Under the pieces are notes generated by a model. That model was not told where the DNA came from and searched no databases. It saw only the letters and a list, made by a program, of their open reading frames with translations. 64,000 nucleotides of DNA from Halorarius halobius (GTDB lineage Archaea > Halobacteriota > Halobacteria > Halobacteriales > Haloarculaceae): positions 3,369,227 through 3,433,226 of the forward strand of contig NZ_CP101161.1 of assembly GCF_024298865.1 (NCBI RefSeq). The letters are read 5' to 3'. Position 1 is the stretch's first letter; each line of letters opens with the position of its first letter. The position numbers and the translations under genes are program-made. This document shows positions 1 to 7,455 of the stretch, piece after piece.

Positions 1-1
1 C

Positions 2-166
2 CGCGAGTACGGCCCGGTGGCGACCCGCGAGGTCGGGGAGGTGTACCAGCTCGACGACGGCAAGACGCGACAGGTGCTCGAGTCGCTCGTCGAGGAGGGA
101 GCGCTTCGCCGCGAGCGACGCGGCAACGGCGTGTTCTGGGACTCGGCCTACGGGGGTGAGCGCTGA
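2..166 (+). CDS. Winged-helix DNA-binding protein, C-terminal fragment
   Basis: Only the last 54 codons are present; the gene enters from outside the window and stops at the TGA 164-166. The tail reads as a helix-turn-helix with wing: a 'TREVGEVYQLDDGKTRQVL' recognition region, then an 'EEGALRR' wing strand. This is a typical winged-helix layout in which a short target-reading helix precedes a basic beta wing. The stop overlaps the ATG of the next gene (TGATG), so it is probably translated together with the GST-like protein. Whether it regulates that gene cannot be judged from this fragment. Confidence 0.7.
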   Translation, partial: REYGPVATREVGEVYQLDDGKTRQVLESLVEEGALRRERRGNGVFWDSAYGGER

Positions 167-1158
167 TGGGGATGCTCCACGACGGCGCGTGGGAACCGGA
201 CGCCACGCGCGACCAGTACGAGGCGGACGCGTTCGACGACCGGGTCGTGGATTCGGCGGACGCCCGGTTCCCCGCCGAGGCGGGCCGCTACCACCTGTAC
301 GTCTCCCGGGCCTGCCCCTGGGCGCACCGCGTGGCGCTCACCCGTCGGCTCCTCGGGCTCGACGACGTCATCTCGGTCGACGTGGTCGACCCGGTCAGAC
401 ACGACCGCGGCTGGGAGTTCTCACCCGAGAAGGACGCCTGCACCCCCGATTCCGTCCACGGTTTCGACCGGCTGTACGAGGTGTTCCAGCACGCCGACCC
501 GAGCTACACCGGGCGCGTGACCGTGCCGATTCTCTACGACCGGGAGACCGAGACCATCGTCAACGAGGAGTCGGCGGACATCGCCCGCATGCTCGCCACC
601 GAGTTCGGCGAGCACGCGACGACCGACGCCGACCTGTACCCGCCGTCGCTGCGTGCCCGCATCGACGACGCGATCGAGGAGATCCACGGCGCCATCAACA
701 CCGGCGTCTACCGTGCCGGGTTCGCCGACTCGCAGGAGACCTACGAGACGGCCGTCCGCGAGCTGTTCGACGCGCTGGCCCGCTGGGACGACGAACTCGA
801 CACGCACCGCTACGTCGTCGGCGACCGGCTCACCCTCGCGGACGTGTTCCTGTTCCCGACGCTGTACCGGTTCGATTCGGTCTATCACACGCATTTCAAG
901 TGCAACCGCCGGCCGCTGACCGACTTCGAGACCCTCTGGGCGTACGCCCGCGACGTGTACCAGACGGCCGGCGTCCCGGCGACCTGCAACATGCACCACG
1001 TCACGGACCACTACTACCGGAGCCACGGGGACATCAACCCGACGGGGCTGGTGCCCGTGGGGCCGGACGCCGACTGGACCGAGCCGCACGGCCGCGCGTC
1101 TCGCTTCGGCCAGGCCGACGCAGACCCCCTCGTCACCCCCGATGTCCACCGACTCTAG
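166..1158 (+). CDS. Xi-class glutathione-S-transferase-like reductase (glutathionyl-hydroquinone reductase family)
   Basis: A 330-residue protein of the YqjG/PcpF/ECM4 family, which reduces thiol-conjugated quinones. The thioredoxin-fold motif CPWAHR lies at residues 50-55, with Cys50 the expected catalytic thiol. The family signature RFDSVYHTHFKCN is near residues 235-247, and HYYRSHGDINP begins near residue 282. Length matches the bacterial homologues (about 328). Haloarchaea use gamma-glutamylcysteine rather than glutathione, so the real thiol partner is probably different (inference). The ATG overlaps the stop of the upstream regulator, and the 3' end overlaps azlC by 17 bases, so the three are likely one transcript. 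Confidence 0.9.
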   Translation: MGMLHDGAWEPDATRDQYEADAFDDRVVDSADARFPAEAGRYHLYVSRACPWAHRVALTRRLLGLDDVISVDVVDPVRHDRGWEFSPEKDACTPDSVHGFDRLYEVFQHADPSYTGRVTVPILYDRETETIVNEESADIARMLATEFGEHATTDADLYPPSLRARIDDAIEEIHGAINTGVYRAGFADSQETYETAVRELFDALARWDDELDTHRYVVGDRLTLADVFLFPTLYRFDSVYHTHFKCNRRPLTDFETLWAYARDVYQTAGVPATCNMHHVTDHYYRSHGDINPTGLVPVGPDADWTEPHGRASRFGQADADPLVTPDVHRL

Positions 1159-1879
1159 CGACCGGGAGACGACCGACGAGGACGGCCCGGTCGAGTCGGT
1201 CGGCTTCTCCGGCGACGGGCTCCGGGCCGGATTCCTGACGGGGCTCCCGGTCGCGCTCGGCGTCGCCGCTTACGGCGTCGCCTTCGGCGTGCTCGCCAGC
1301 GACGCCGGGGTGAGTCTCCCGACGGCCGTCCTCATGAGCGCGACGGTGCTCGCGGGCGCGGCACAGCTCGTCGCCGTCGGCCTGTGGGACTGGCCCGTCC
1401 CGGTCGTCGCCGTCGTCGGCGCGACGCTCGTGGTCAACCTCCGGTATCTCCTGATGGGTGCCTCCCTCAAGCCCTGGCTCACGCAGCTGTCGTCCGGGCG
1501 GGCGTACGCGAGCCTGTTCTTCATGGCCGACGAGAACTGGGCGCTGACGATAGAGGAGCTTCGCTCGGGGAGCGGCCGCGGCGCGTTCCTGCTCGGCTCC
1601 GGGCTCGCCATCTGGCTCCTGTGGGTTCTCGCCACGGCGGTCGGCGTGGTCGCGGGCGGGCTGGTCGGTGATCCGTCTGCGTACGGCCTCGATTTCGTGC
1701 TGACCGCGGTGTTCCTCGCGCTCCTCGTCGGGTTCTGGGACGGCGCCGGGCGCCTCACCCCGTGGACGGCCGCGGCCGTCGTCGCTCTCGCGGTCGCCGC
1801 GCTCGTTCCCGGACGGTGGTACATCCTGGCCGGCGGCATCGCCGCGAGCCTCGTGGAGGTGGGTCGAGGTGTTCGGTGA
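1142..1879 (+). CDS. azlC: AzlC family branched-chain amino acid exporter, large subunit
   Basis: A 245-residue integral membrane protein with about six to seven hydrophobic segments after a charged 20-residue N-terminus. It has the AzlC pattern 'GLPVALGVAAYGVAFGVLA' followed by an 'AAQLVAVGLW' helix and a 'VNLRYLLMGASL' loop, the best-conserved part of the family. With AzlD it forms a two-subunit pump, best known for exporting branched-chain amino acids or their analogues. The actual substrate here is not visible. Its ATG lies inside the GST-like gene and its end overlaps azlD, which indicates translational coupling. Confidence 0.9.
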   Translation: MSTDSSDRETTDEDGPVESVGFSGDGLRAGFLTGLPVALGVAAYGVAFGVLASDAGVSLPTAVLMSATVLAGAAQLVAVGLWDWPVPVVAVVGATLVVNLRYLLMGASLKPWLTQLSSGRAYASLFFMADENWALTIEELRSGSGRGAFLLGSGLAIWLLWVLATAVGVVAGGLVGDPSAYGLDFVLTAVFLALLVGFWDGAGRLTPWTAAAVVALAVAALVPGRWYILAGGIAASLVEVGRGVR

Positions 1880-2180
1880 CGTGTCGTCCGCCGCAATCGC
1901 GGCGGTCGTTGGGATGAGCGTTGTCACGTACGCGACGAAGACCGGCGGCTACTGGGTGCTCGACCGCATCGAACCGTCGGAGACGACCCGCGAGGCGCTG
2001 GACGCGCTCCCCGGCGGCATCGTCGTCGCCTTCCTTGCGGTCCGACTGCTCCGGGGCGGCCCGCCGGAGTGGGTCGCCGGGGCCGCCGTCGTCGCCGTCG
2101 CCCACCGAACCGACAGCATCCTGCTCGCGATGGTCGCGGGCGTCGGCGTCCTGCTGGCCGTCCGTCACGTCCTGGCTTGA
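1869..2180 (+). CDS. azlD: AzlD family exporter small subunit
   Basis: A 103-residue, four-helix membrane protein starting at a GTG that overlaps the azlC stop by 11 bases. The 'VTYATKTGGYWVLDRI' segment and the following 'LDALPGGIVVAFLAVRLL' helix are characteristic of AzlD, the obligate partner of AzlC. Length is normal for the family (about 100-110). The gene ends the first operon. The next 250 bases hold no long gene, only the promoter of the DoxX unit. Confidence 0.88.
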   Translation: MFGDVSSAAIAAVVGMSVVTYATKTGGYWVLDRIEPSETTREALDALPGGIVVAFLAVRLLRGGPPEWVAGAAVVAVAHRTDSILLAMVAGVGVLLAVRHVLA

Positions 2181-2357
2181 GGATCGGCTCGACCGACGAC
2201 TGCTCGGTTCCCGGTGTCGAACACGTCCCTGCCGGTCGCCGGGGCGACGATATGACTGTTTCCCTATATTTCTGCTAGCCAAGCACTCATAGACCAATGT
2301 ACCGCCTAGAAGAGTTTTGAGACCATTTCCAAGCACTCTGAGCATCTATCACGGTCC

Positions 2358-2405
2358 GGTATAGCGCGCTACACCTGGTATAGTATAAGTTGTCTGAAAT
2401 ATATA
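2358..2405 (+). promoter_or_regulatory. Operator-like palindrome and TATA box of the DoxX/MFS unit
   Basis: An 18-base near-perfect palindrome, GGTATAGCGCGCTACACC, covers 2358-2375 (one mismatched pair). A second GGTATAG lies at 2377-2383, followed by the A/T-rich TATA element at 2398-2405. TATA spacing predicts transcription starting near 2429, seven bases before a small ORF. The GGTATAGTA string recurs before the flavin reductase gene at 5166-5174, suggesting a shared regulator. The rest of 2181-2357 shows no gene; it holds two copies of CCAAGCACTC (2279-2288 and 2329-2338) of unknown meaning. Confidence 0.5.
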
Positions 2406-2435
2406 TGCCCTCGGGTTCTCGTCTCTCGTGTACCG

Positions 2436-2525
2436 ATGTCACCGAACGACATCCGCGACACGACAGGTGGAATCGAGCAGACCAGCGATGCAGTCGGCCT
2501 CGCGTCGACCGGAGGTGGGGACTGA
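2436..2525 (+). CDS. Small ORF, 29 residues, leader of the DoxX gene
   Basis: ATG at 2436 to TGA at 2523-2525. The product is polar and acidic, beginning MSPNDIRDTTGG and ending LASTGGGD, with no membrane segment or cysteine. Support: it begins about seven bases after the predicted transcription start, and its TGA overlaps the ATG of doxX as TGATG, as in other coupled pairs in this window. It may be a real miniprotein or only a translated leader that brings ribosomes to doxX. No function is recognised. Confidence 0.5.
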   Translation: MSPNDIRDTTGGIEQTSDAVGLASTGGGD

Positions 2526-2941
2526 TGGTGTTCGCGTCGGCGCTCTCGGAGGCGGCGTTCCTACTCAGCCGCGTGCTGTTCGGGCTCGTCGTCGGCTATC
2601 TCGCGCTCGGGAACCTGCTGGACCTCGAATCGTCGGTCGGCTACGCGCGGAGCAAGGGGGCGCCGCTGGCGTCGGTGAGCGTCCCGGCGGGCAGTCTCGG
2701 CTTGATTGCGGGCGCGGCGTCGGTGGTTGCCGGCGTCTACCCCGCCGTCGGCGCGGCGGCCGTCGTCGTGTTCCTCGTCCCGGTCACGGGCATCATGCAC
2801 GACTTCTGGACGCTCGAGGGGCAGGACCGTCAGAACGAACGCATCCACTTCCTGAAGAACGTGGGTCTCATCGGCGCGGCGCTGGTGTTCCTCGCACTCG
2901 CGTCTGCGTCGTGGCCCCTCGCGGTCGGCCTCGGGGTCTAG
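2525..2941 (+). CDS. DoxX family membrane protein
   Basis: A 138-residue protein with four transmembrane helices. The N-terminal 'LLSRVLFGLVVGYLALGNL' segment, the 'GIMHDFW' stretch and 'NERIHFLKNVGLIGAALVF' near the C-terminus fit DoxX/DoxD-like proteins, which associate with quinone, thiosulfate or thiol redox enzymes. I chose the ATG at 2525 because it overlaps the small ORF stop. An in-frame start at 2390 would precede the TATA box. The MFS gene follows after four bases, so the two are probably co-transcribed. Confidence 0.85.
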   Translation: MVFASALSEAAFLLSRVLFGLVVGYLALGNLLDLESSVGYARSKGAPLASVSVPAGSLGLIAGAASVVAGVYPAVGAAAVVVFLVPVTGIMHDFWTLEGQDRQNERIHFLKNVGLIGAALVFLALASASWPLAVGLGV

Positions 2942-2945
2942 ACGG

Positions 2946-4148
2946 ATGGGAGCAACCGAGACGTCTGCGGCCACGGACTCCTCGGTGGGCATTCCGTGGC
3001 GGTCGCCGGCCCTGCTCGCCATCCTCGCGGCGACGCTGATGACGCCGATGGACGTGCCGCTGATCAGCGCGGCGCTCCCCGAGATCCAGTCGGCGTTCGG
3101 CGTCTCGGAGTCGCGAGCCGGGCTGTTCATCACGCTGTATGCGCTGCCGGGCATCGTGCTGGCACCGTTCATCGGCGCCCTCGCCGACCGTATCGGCCGC
3201 CGGTACGTGCTCGCCGGGAGCCTCGTCGTGTTCGGCCTCGCGGGGACGGCCATCGCGTTCACCGGCGAGTTCACCGTCGCACTCGGACTGCGCGTGGTCC
3301 AGGGGTTCGCCGCCGGGAGCATCCTCTCGGCGCTCGCGATGACCGTCGTCGGCGACCGCTACTCCGGGCGCCGACACGACGCCGTCATGGGCGTCACGTC
3401 GGCGATGCTGTCGCTGGGAACGGCGGCCTACCCCATCGTCGGTGGCGTTCTCGCCGGGCAGTCCTGGAACGCGCCGTTCCTGCTGTACGCGCTCACGCTC
3501 CCCGTCGCGGGACTCGTCCTGTTCGGCCTCGGCGATGCCGACGCGACCGACAGCGCGGACGGGCGCGGCTACCTCCGCGAGGCGGTACGGCACGTTCCGG
3601 CGAGACGAGCGGCGACGCTGTACGGCATCATGTTCGTCTCGTTCGCGCTCCTGTTCGGCGGCCTGTACACGGCGCTTCCGTTCTATCTCACGGATGCGTT
3701 CGGCTTCTCGTCGACCGCCGTGGGGGTCGTGACGAGCGCCGTCCTGCTGGTGACGGCCGTCGTGTCGACGCGGAACGGGGCCCTGACCGCCCGGGCGTCG
3801 ACGGCCACCCTGCTCACCGCCGGCTTCGGCACGTACGCCGTCGGCCTGCTGGGCGTCGCGGTGGCGACTACCGTCTGGCAGTTGGTCGGCGCCCTGCTCG
3901 TGTTCGGCGTCGGAAGCGGGCTCGTGACGCCCACCCTGTTCGCCGGCATCAGCGCGCTGGCACCGGATCACCTGCGCGGTGGGGTGATGAGCCTCCAGAC
4001 GACGACAATCGGCGTCAGCCAGGCCGTCGGTCCGGCGCTGTTCACGCTCGCGGGTGGGGCGGTCGGCTACCAGGCGGCGCTTCTCGGTGGGAGCGCCGGT
4101 GCCGGACTCGGCGCCGCGGTCATCGGTGTCGTCGCGGTCGACCTCTGA
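2946..4148 (+). CDS. MFS transporter (drug or metabolite efflux type)
   Basis: A 400-residue, 12-helix major facilitator. Motif A, 'GALADRIGRRYV', sits between helices 2 and 3 (about residues 77-88), and the N-terminal helix 'MTPMDVPLISAALPEIQSAF' is typical of the proton-driven drug:H+ antiporter group. The substrate cannot be read from sequence. It follows doxX by four bases, suggesting an efflux and redox-protection unit, and is itself followed by an ArsR-type regulator with its own Shine-Dalgarno-like GGAGGTG. Confidence 0.9.
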   Translation: MGATETSAATDSSVGIPWRSPALLAILAATLMTPMDVPLISAALPEIQSAFGVSESRAGLFITLYALPGIVLAPFIGALADRIGRRYVLAGSLVVFGLAGTAIAFTGEFTVALGLRVVQGFAAGSILSALAMTVVGDRYSGRRHDAVMGVTSAMLSLGTAAYPIVGGVLAGQSWNAPFLLYALTLPVAGLVLFGLGDADATDSADGRGYLREAVRHVPARRAATLYGIMFVSFALLFGGLYTALPFYLTDAFGFSSTAVGVVTSAVLLVTAVVSTRNGALTARASTATLLTAGFGTYAVGLLGVAVATTVWQLVGALLVFGVGSGLVTPTLFAGISALAPDHLRGGVMSLQTTTIGVSQAVGPALFTLAGGAVGYQAALLGGSAGAGLGAAVIGVVAVDL

Positions 4149-4189
4149 GCGGGCCGAGATTTATGGTGGCCTGCGGAGGTGTGACGGGT

Positions 4190-5119
4190 ATGACCGAGAC
4201 GCCATCGGACAGAGCCCAGGTCGCCACGGACGCCGAGTCGGCGTTCATGACGCTGAGTCACGACCTCCGCCTGGAGATTCTGCTGGCGCTGTGGGACGCG
4301 CCGGGCTACTCGCTGTCGTTTTCCGAACTCAGGAAGGCCGTCGGGGAGCGGGACTCGGGGAGCTTCACCTACCATCTGTCGAAACTTGAGGGGCACTTCG
4401 TCGCGAAAATCGACGACGGATACGAGCTCCAGTACCCCGGCCACCGGGTGCTCGACGCGATCCAGAGCGGCGTGTTCCACGAACAGGTGTCGGTCGGTCC
4501 GGTCCAACTCGACGAGGACTGCCGGGCGTGTGGCGAGTCGTTGACCTTCGAGTACGACACCGATTCCATCGCCCGCATCCGCTGTCCGGACTGTGGGAAC
4601 CGTGCGCTGGAGTGGCCGTTCGACCCCGGTGGCATCGCCGACCGCGACGCGGACGCGACGGTCGCGGCGTTCGACCGTCGCACCCGGCTCATCTGGACGT
4701 GTGCGCTCGACGGCGTCTGTCCGTTCTGTGCCGGCCGCATCGACCCCGACCTGACGGACCGCGTCCACGAGGACGGCGCCTGCATCGGCGTGATCGAGCA
4801 ACTCGACCGCTACGAGGAGTACTTCGCCGACGACCATCCCGTGGTGGTCTCCGTCGACTGTGAGCGGTGTAGCTTCTACAGTTTCCTCCCTGCGGGCGTT
4901 GCGCTGTTGACCCGGCCGGCCGTGACCGGCCGATTGCACGAGGCCGGCATCGACGTTCGGGGAACGCCGCTGTGGGACCTCGGCTTCGTCGTCGACAGCG
5001 AGGCCGTCACCGTCGAACAGCGGGACCCCCTCCGCGTCGAGATATCGGTCGTCGATGCGGAGGAGCCACTGGCGTTCACGCTCGACGCATCCGTGGAGAC
5101 CGTCACTGAATATACCTGA
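4190..5119 (+). CDS. ArsR-like winged-helix regulator with two zinc ribbons
   Basis: 309 residues. Residues about 18-95 form an ArsR-type winged helix ('LSHDLRLEILLALWDAPGYS', then 'FTYHLSKLEGHFV'). A zinc ribbon follows with Cys111 and Cys114 (CRAC) and CPDC about 20 residues later. A second cysteine set follows: CPFC, then CERC. This is a common haloarchaeal regulator family of unknown ligand. I chose the ATG at 4190 because GGAGGTG lies at 4174-4180. It may control the upstream MFS gene or the downstream redox genes; nothing in the sequence decides which. Confidence 0.82.
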   Translation: MTETPSDRAQVATDAESAFMTLSHDLRLEILLALWDAPGYSLSFSELRKAVGERDSGSFTYHLSKLEGHFVAKIDDGYELQYPGHRVLDAIQSGVFHEQVSVGPVQLDEDCRACGESLTFEYDTDSIARIRCPDCGNRALEWPFDPGGIADRDADATVAAFDRRTRLIWTCALDGVCPFCAGRIDPDLTDRVHEDGACIGVIEQLDRYEEYFADDHPVVVSVDCERCSFYSFLPAGVALLTRPAVTGRLHEAGIDVRGTPLWDLGFVVDSEAVTVEQRDPLRVEISVVDAEEPLAFTLDASVETVTEYT

Positions 5120-5157
5120 TACATACGTTCTGTTACTGGAACGGAGTCCACCGAGCG

Positions 5158-5174
5158 CTTATTTGGGTATAGTA
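5158..5174 (+). promoter_or_regulatory. Promoter and GGTATAGTA site before the flavin reductase
   Basis: A TATA-like CTTATTT at 5158-5164 predicts transcription starting near 5188, just before the ATG at 5199. It is directly followed by GGTATAGTAC (5166-5175) and a related GGGTATTAG at 5178-5186. GGTATAGTA is identical to the string at 2377-2385 before the DoxX unit. The HxlR regulator encoded two genes downstream is the most economical candidate binder (inference). Confidence 0.45.
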
Positions 5175-5198
5175 CGTGGGTATTAGCGAGTACGAGGA

Positions 5199-5777
5199 AT
5201 GAACAGAAGTAAACATATCGTCGCGATCTGTGGGAGCCAGCGTGCGGGGAGCCACACCCGGACGGCGCTCGAACGGGCGTTGCGGGCGGCCGACGCGGCC
5301 GGTGCGACGACCGACCTGATCGACCTGGCCGAGCTGGAGCTGCCGGTGTTCGACCCGGATCGCGAGGACGCCGGCGACGCGGTCGAGCTCCGCGACCGGG
5401 TTCGGCGGGCCGACGGCGTCCTGCTCGGGTCCCCGATGTACCACGGCTCGTACGCCTCCCCGCTGAAGACGGCCATCGACTACTGTGGCTTCGACGAGTT
5501 CGAAGACGAGACGGTGGGGTTGCTGGTCGTCTCCGGGGGTGGCTTCCCGACGCCCGCACTCGACCACCTCCGGGCCGTCGCATCGGAACTGGGCGCCTGG
5601 GTGTTACCGACCGAGGTCGCAATCCCGAACGCCCACGGCGCGTTCGACGACGGACGGCTCGTCGACGACGCGCTGGCCGACCGCGTCGAAGCGCTCGGCT
5701 CGGAGCTCGTCGCGTACGCCGGCGTCGAATCGTACCCCGAGACCACCACCGCCTGTGCCGTTCCCACGGCTGATTGA
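5199..5777 (+). CDS. NAD(P)H-dependent FMN reductase (flavodoxin-like)
   Basis: A 192-residue single-domain flavoprotein. The FMN phosphate loop 'CGSQRAGSHTRTAL' is at residues 11-24, and the second flavin-contact motif, 'GSPMYHGSYASPLK', begins near residue 77. Family members reduce FMN, quinones, azo dyes or chromate with NAD(P)H. The stop lies three bases before the ATG of the HxlR regulator, so the pair forms an operon. Pairing an FMN reductase with an HxlR regulator is the usual quinone- or electrophile-responsive arrangement known from bacteria (inference for this organism). Confidence 0.9.
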   Translation: MNRSKHIVAICGSQRAGSHTRTALERALRAADAAGATTDLIDLAELELPVFDPDREDAGDAVELRDRVRRADGVLLGSPMYHGSYASPLKTAIDYCGFDEFEDETVGLLVVSGGGFPTPALDHLRAVASELGAWVLPTEVAIPNAHGAFDDGRLVDDALADRVEALGSELVAYAGVESYPETTTACAVPTAD

Positions 5778-5779
5778 CC

Positions 5780-6151
5780 ATGTCCACCGACACAGATTCC
5801 CGACAGCAGGATATCGAGCAGAAGAACGCGGACGCCTGTCCCGTCATCGAGGCCATCGACCAGGTCGGCACGCCCTGGCGCATGAACGTGATCTTCGCGC
5901 TCGACGACGGCGAGAAGCGATTCAACGAACTGAAGCGGGCGACCGACGCTCGCTCGAAGACGCTGTCGGACGCGCTCGACGAACTGGTCGAAAACGACGT
6001 CGTCGTCCGACGCATGGAGGAGGACGCCCCGGTTGCGGTGTACTACGACCTCACCACCAAGGGCCAGGAACTGCTCGACGCGCTGTCCGAGTTGGACGAG
6101 TGGGCACGGGACTGGGGCGCCGAGGTGCCGAACGAGTTCCCGATACGGTAA
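5780..6151 (+). CDS. HxlR family transcriptional regulator
   Basis: A 123-residue winged-helix protein. It has the HxlR core: Cys20 in 'CPVIEAIDQVGTPWR', the 'RFNELKRAT' helix, 'SKTLSDALDELVENDVVVRR' and the wing ending in 'YYDLTTKGQELL'. HxlR proteins of the YodB/HypR type sense electrophiles or oxidants through this N-terminal cysteine and repress neighbouring reductases. I chose the ATG at 5780 over a TTG six bases upstream. Candidate binding sites are the GGTATAG repeats at 2358-2383 and 5166-5174 and possibly CTATAG inside 6200-6213. Confidence 0.88.
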   Translation: MSTDTDSRQQDIEQKNADACPVIEAIDQVGTPWRMNVIFALDDGEKRFNELKRATDARSKTLSDALDELVENDVVVRRMEEDAPVAVYYDLTTKGQELLDALSELDEWARDWGAEVPNEFPIR

Positions 6152-6199
6152 CGCCGGTCGCCGGGGCCGATAGCCGGTCGAGCGTGACAGCGACGACCG

Positions 6200-6225
6200 C
6201 CTGCTATAGCAGGTTCCGGCTTTAA
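6200..6225 (+). promoter_or_regulatory. Perfect 14-base palindrome and TATA box of the acyl-CoA dehydrogenase gene
   Basis: CCTGCTATAGCAGG at 6200-6213 is a perfect palindrome ending seven bases before the TTTAA element (6221-6225). That element lies about 27 bases before the ATG at 6250, so the gene is leaderless. A two-fold symmetric site abutting the BRE/TATA region is where an archaeal repressor or activator would act. The binder is unknown; the HxlR protein just upstream is a candidate. Confidence 0.5.
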
Positions 6226-6249
6226 TCGACGCAGGCCGTCAGTACGCGT

Positions 6250-7389
6250 ATGCGATTCGATCTCACGCCGGAGCAACGGAGTCTCAGGACCGAGGTCCGC
6301 GAGTTCGCCGAGACGGACATCGAACCCCGTGCGATCGAGCTGGACCAGCGGGAGGAGTACCCCGACGCCATCCTCAAGGAACTCGGGGAGCGGCGGCTGA
6401 CCGGGTTGACCCTCGCCGAGGAACACGGCGGCCGCGGCGAGGGGCTCGTCGAGCTGGTGGTGGCCATCGAGGAGCTGTCAGCGGCACTCATGCCCGTCGC
6501 GAGTGCCCTGGCGCTACATCTCGGTGTCGCGTCGATCGTCGAACGGTTCGGGTCACCGCGCCAGCGAGAGACCCTGCTCCCGGAGATGGCCACCTACGAC
6601 ACCGTCGGGGCGCTCGGGCTGAGCGAGGCGAACGCGGGTAGCAACAAGCTCGAGATGGAGACGACCGCCGAGCGTGACGGTGACGAGTGGGTGCTGAACG
6701 GGCACAAGCAGTGGGTCACGAACTTTCTCGACGCGGATCTCGTCCTGACGTACGCCAAGACCGGGCCGGAGGCGGCCGCCCCGAACAACATCAGCGCGTT
6801 CCTCGTCCCCGTCGACGCGTTCGAGGTCGAGGAGGTCTGGGACACGCTCGGCGCACACAGCGTGAAATCGCCGAGAGTCGAGCTGACCGACGTCAGGGTC
6901 CCGGACGACCGCATGGTCGGCGCGGAAGGCGAGGGGTACGTCCAGCGTAGCGAGGTTCACACCGGCGTCAACGTCCCGGCACGGGGCGTCGGTATCGCCC
7001 GGGCGGCGCTCGAGGACACGGTCGAGTACACGGGTTCGCGCGAGCAGTTCGACCAGCAGATCAGCGACTTCCAGGGCGTCCGGTGGGAGCTGGCGAAGAT
7101 GGCCGAACGGGTCGACACCGCACGACTGCTCACGCTCCGGGCCGCGGACCGCGCCGACCGCGGGCACGATATCACACGGGAGTTCAGCATGGCGAAGATT
7201 CACGCGACGCAGGCCGCAGTCGACAACGCCAACGACGCGGTCCAACTCCACGGCGGCATGGGGTACACGACCGAGCATCACGTCGAGCGCTACCTCCGGG
7301 ATGCGAAACTGCTCACCCTCGCCGGTGGCCCCAACGAGGGCCACAAGGACACGCTCGCGGAGAGCGTGGTCTCGACCCAGCGGGCGTAG
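6250..7389 (+). CDS. Acyl-CoA dehydrogenase family flavoprotein, catalytic Glu not conserved
   Basis: A 379-residue protein with the three acyl-CoA dehydrogenase domains: N-terminal helices, a middle beta domain ('LGLSEANAGSN', then 'GHKQWVTNF') and a C-terminal helical domain with the FAD motif 'QLHGGMGYTTEHHVERYLRDA'. In classical enzymes the base is Glu in a YEGT/S motif. Here the aligned stretch reads 'LAGGPNEGH', with Gly at about residue 359. The isovaleryl/long-chain type Glu in the region before 'VGIARAALE' also appears to be Thr. The reaction is therefore uncertain. The gene is leaderless, alone, and preceded by a palindrome. Confidence 0.85.
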   Translation: MRFDLTPEQRSLRTEVREFAETDIEPRAIELDQREEYPDAILKELGERRLTGLTLAEEHGGRGEGLVELVVAIEELSAALMPVASALALHLGVASIVERFGSPRQRETLLPEMATYDTVGALGLSEANAGSNKLEMETTAERDGDEWVLNGHKQWVTNFLDADLVLTYAKTGPEAAAPNNISAFLVPVDAFEVEEVWDTLGAHSVKSPRVELTDVRVPDDRMVGAEGEGYVQRSEVHTGVNVPARGVGIARAALEDTVEYTGSREQFDQQISDFQGVRWELAKMAERVDTARLLTLRAADRADRGHDITREFSMAKIHATQAAVDNANDAVQLHGGMGYTTEHHVERYLRDAKLLTLAGGPNEGHKDTLAESVVSTQRA

Positions 7390-7455
7390 CCGAGACGGGA
7401 ACTCGTCGACTGACCGATAGCTCGATTACCCTGCGGACTGGAACAGCGCACCGAG

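Noticed and set aside
2279..2338. Two copies of CCAAGCACTC, 50 bases apart
   Set aside because: Too short and unsymmetrical to claim as a site; could occur by chance.
2390..2524. In-frame N-terminal extension of DoxX starting at 2390
   Set aside because: It would start before the TATA box at 2398-2405, and the 45 extra residues do not fit the DoxX family.
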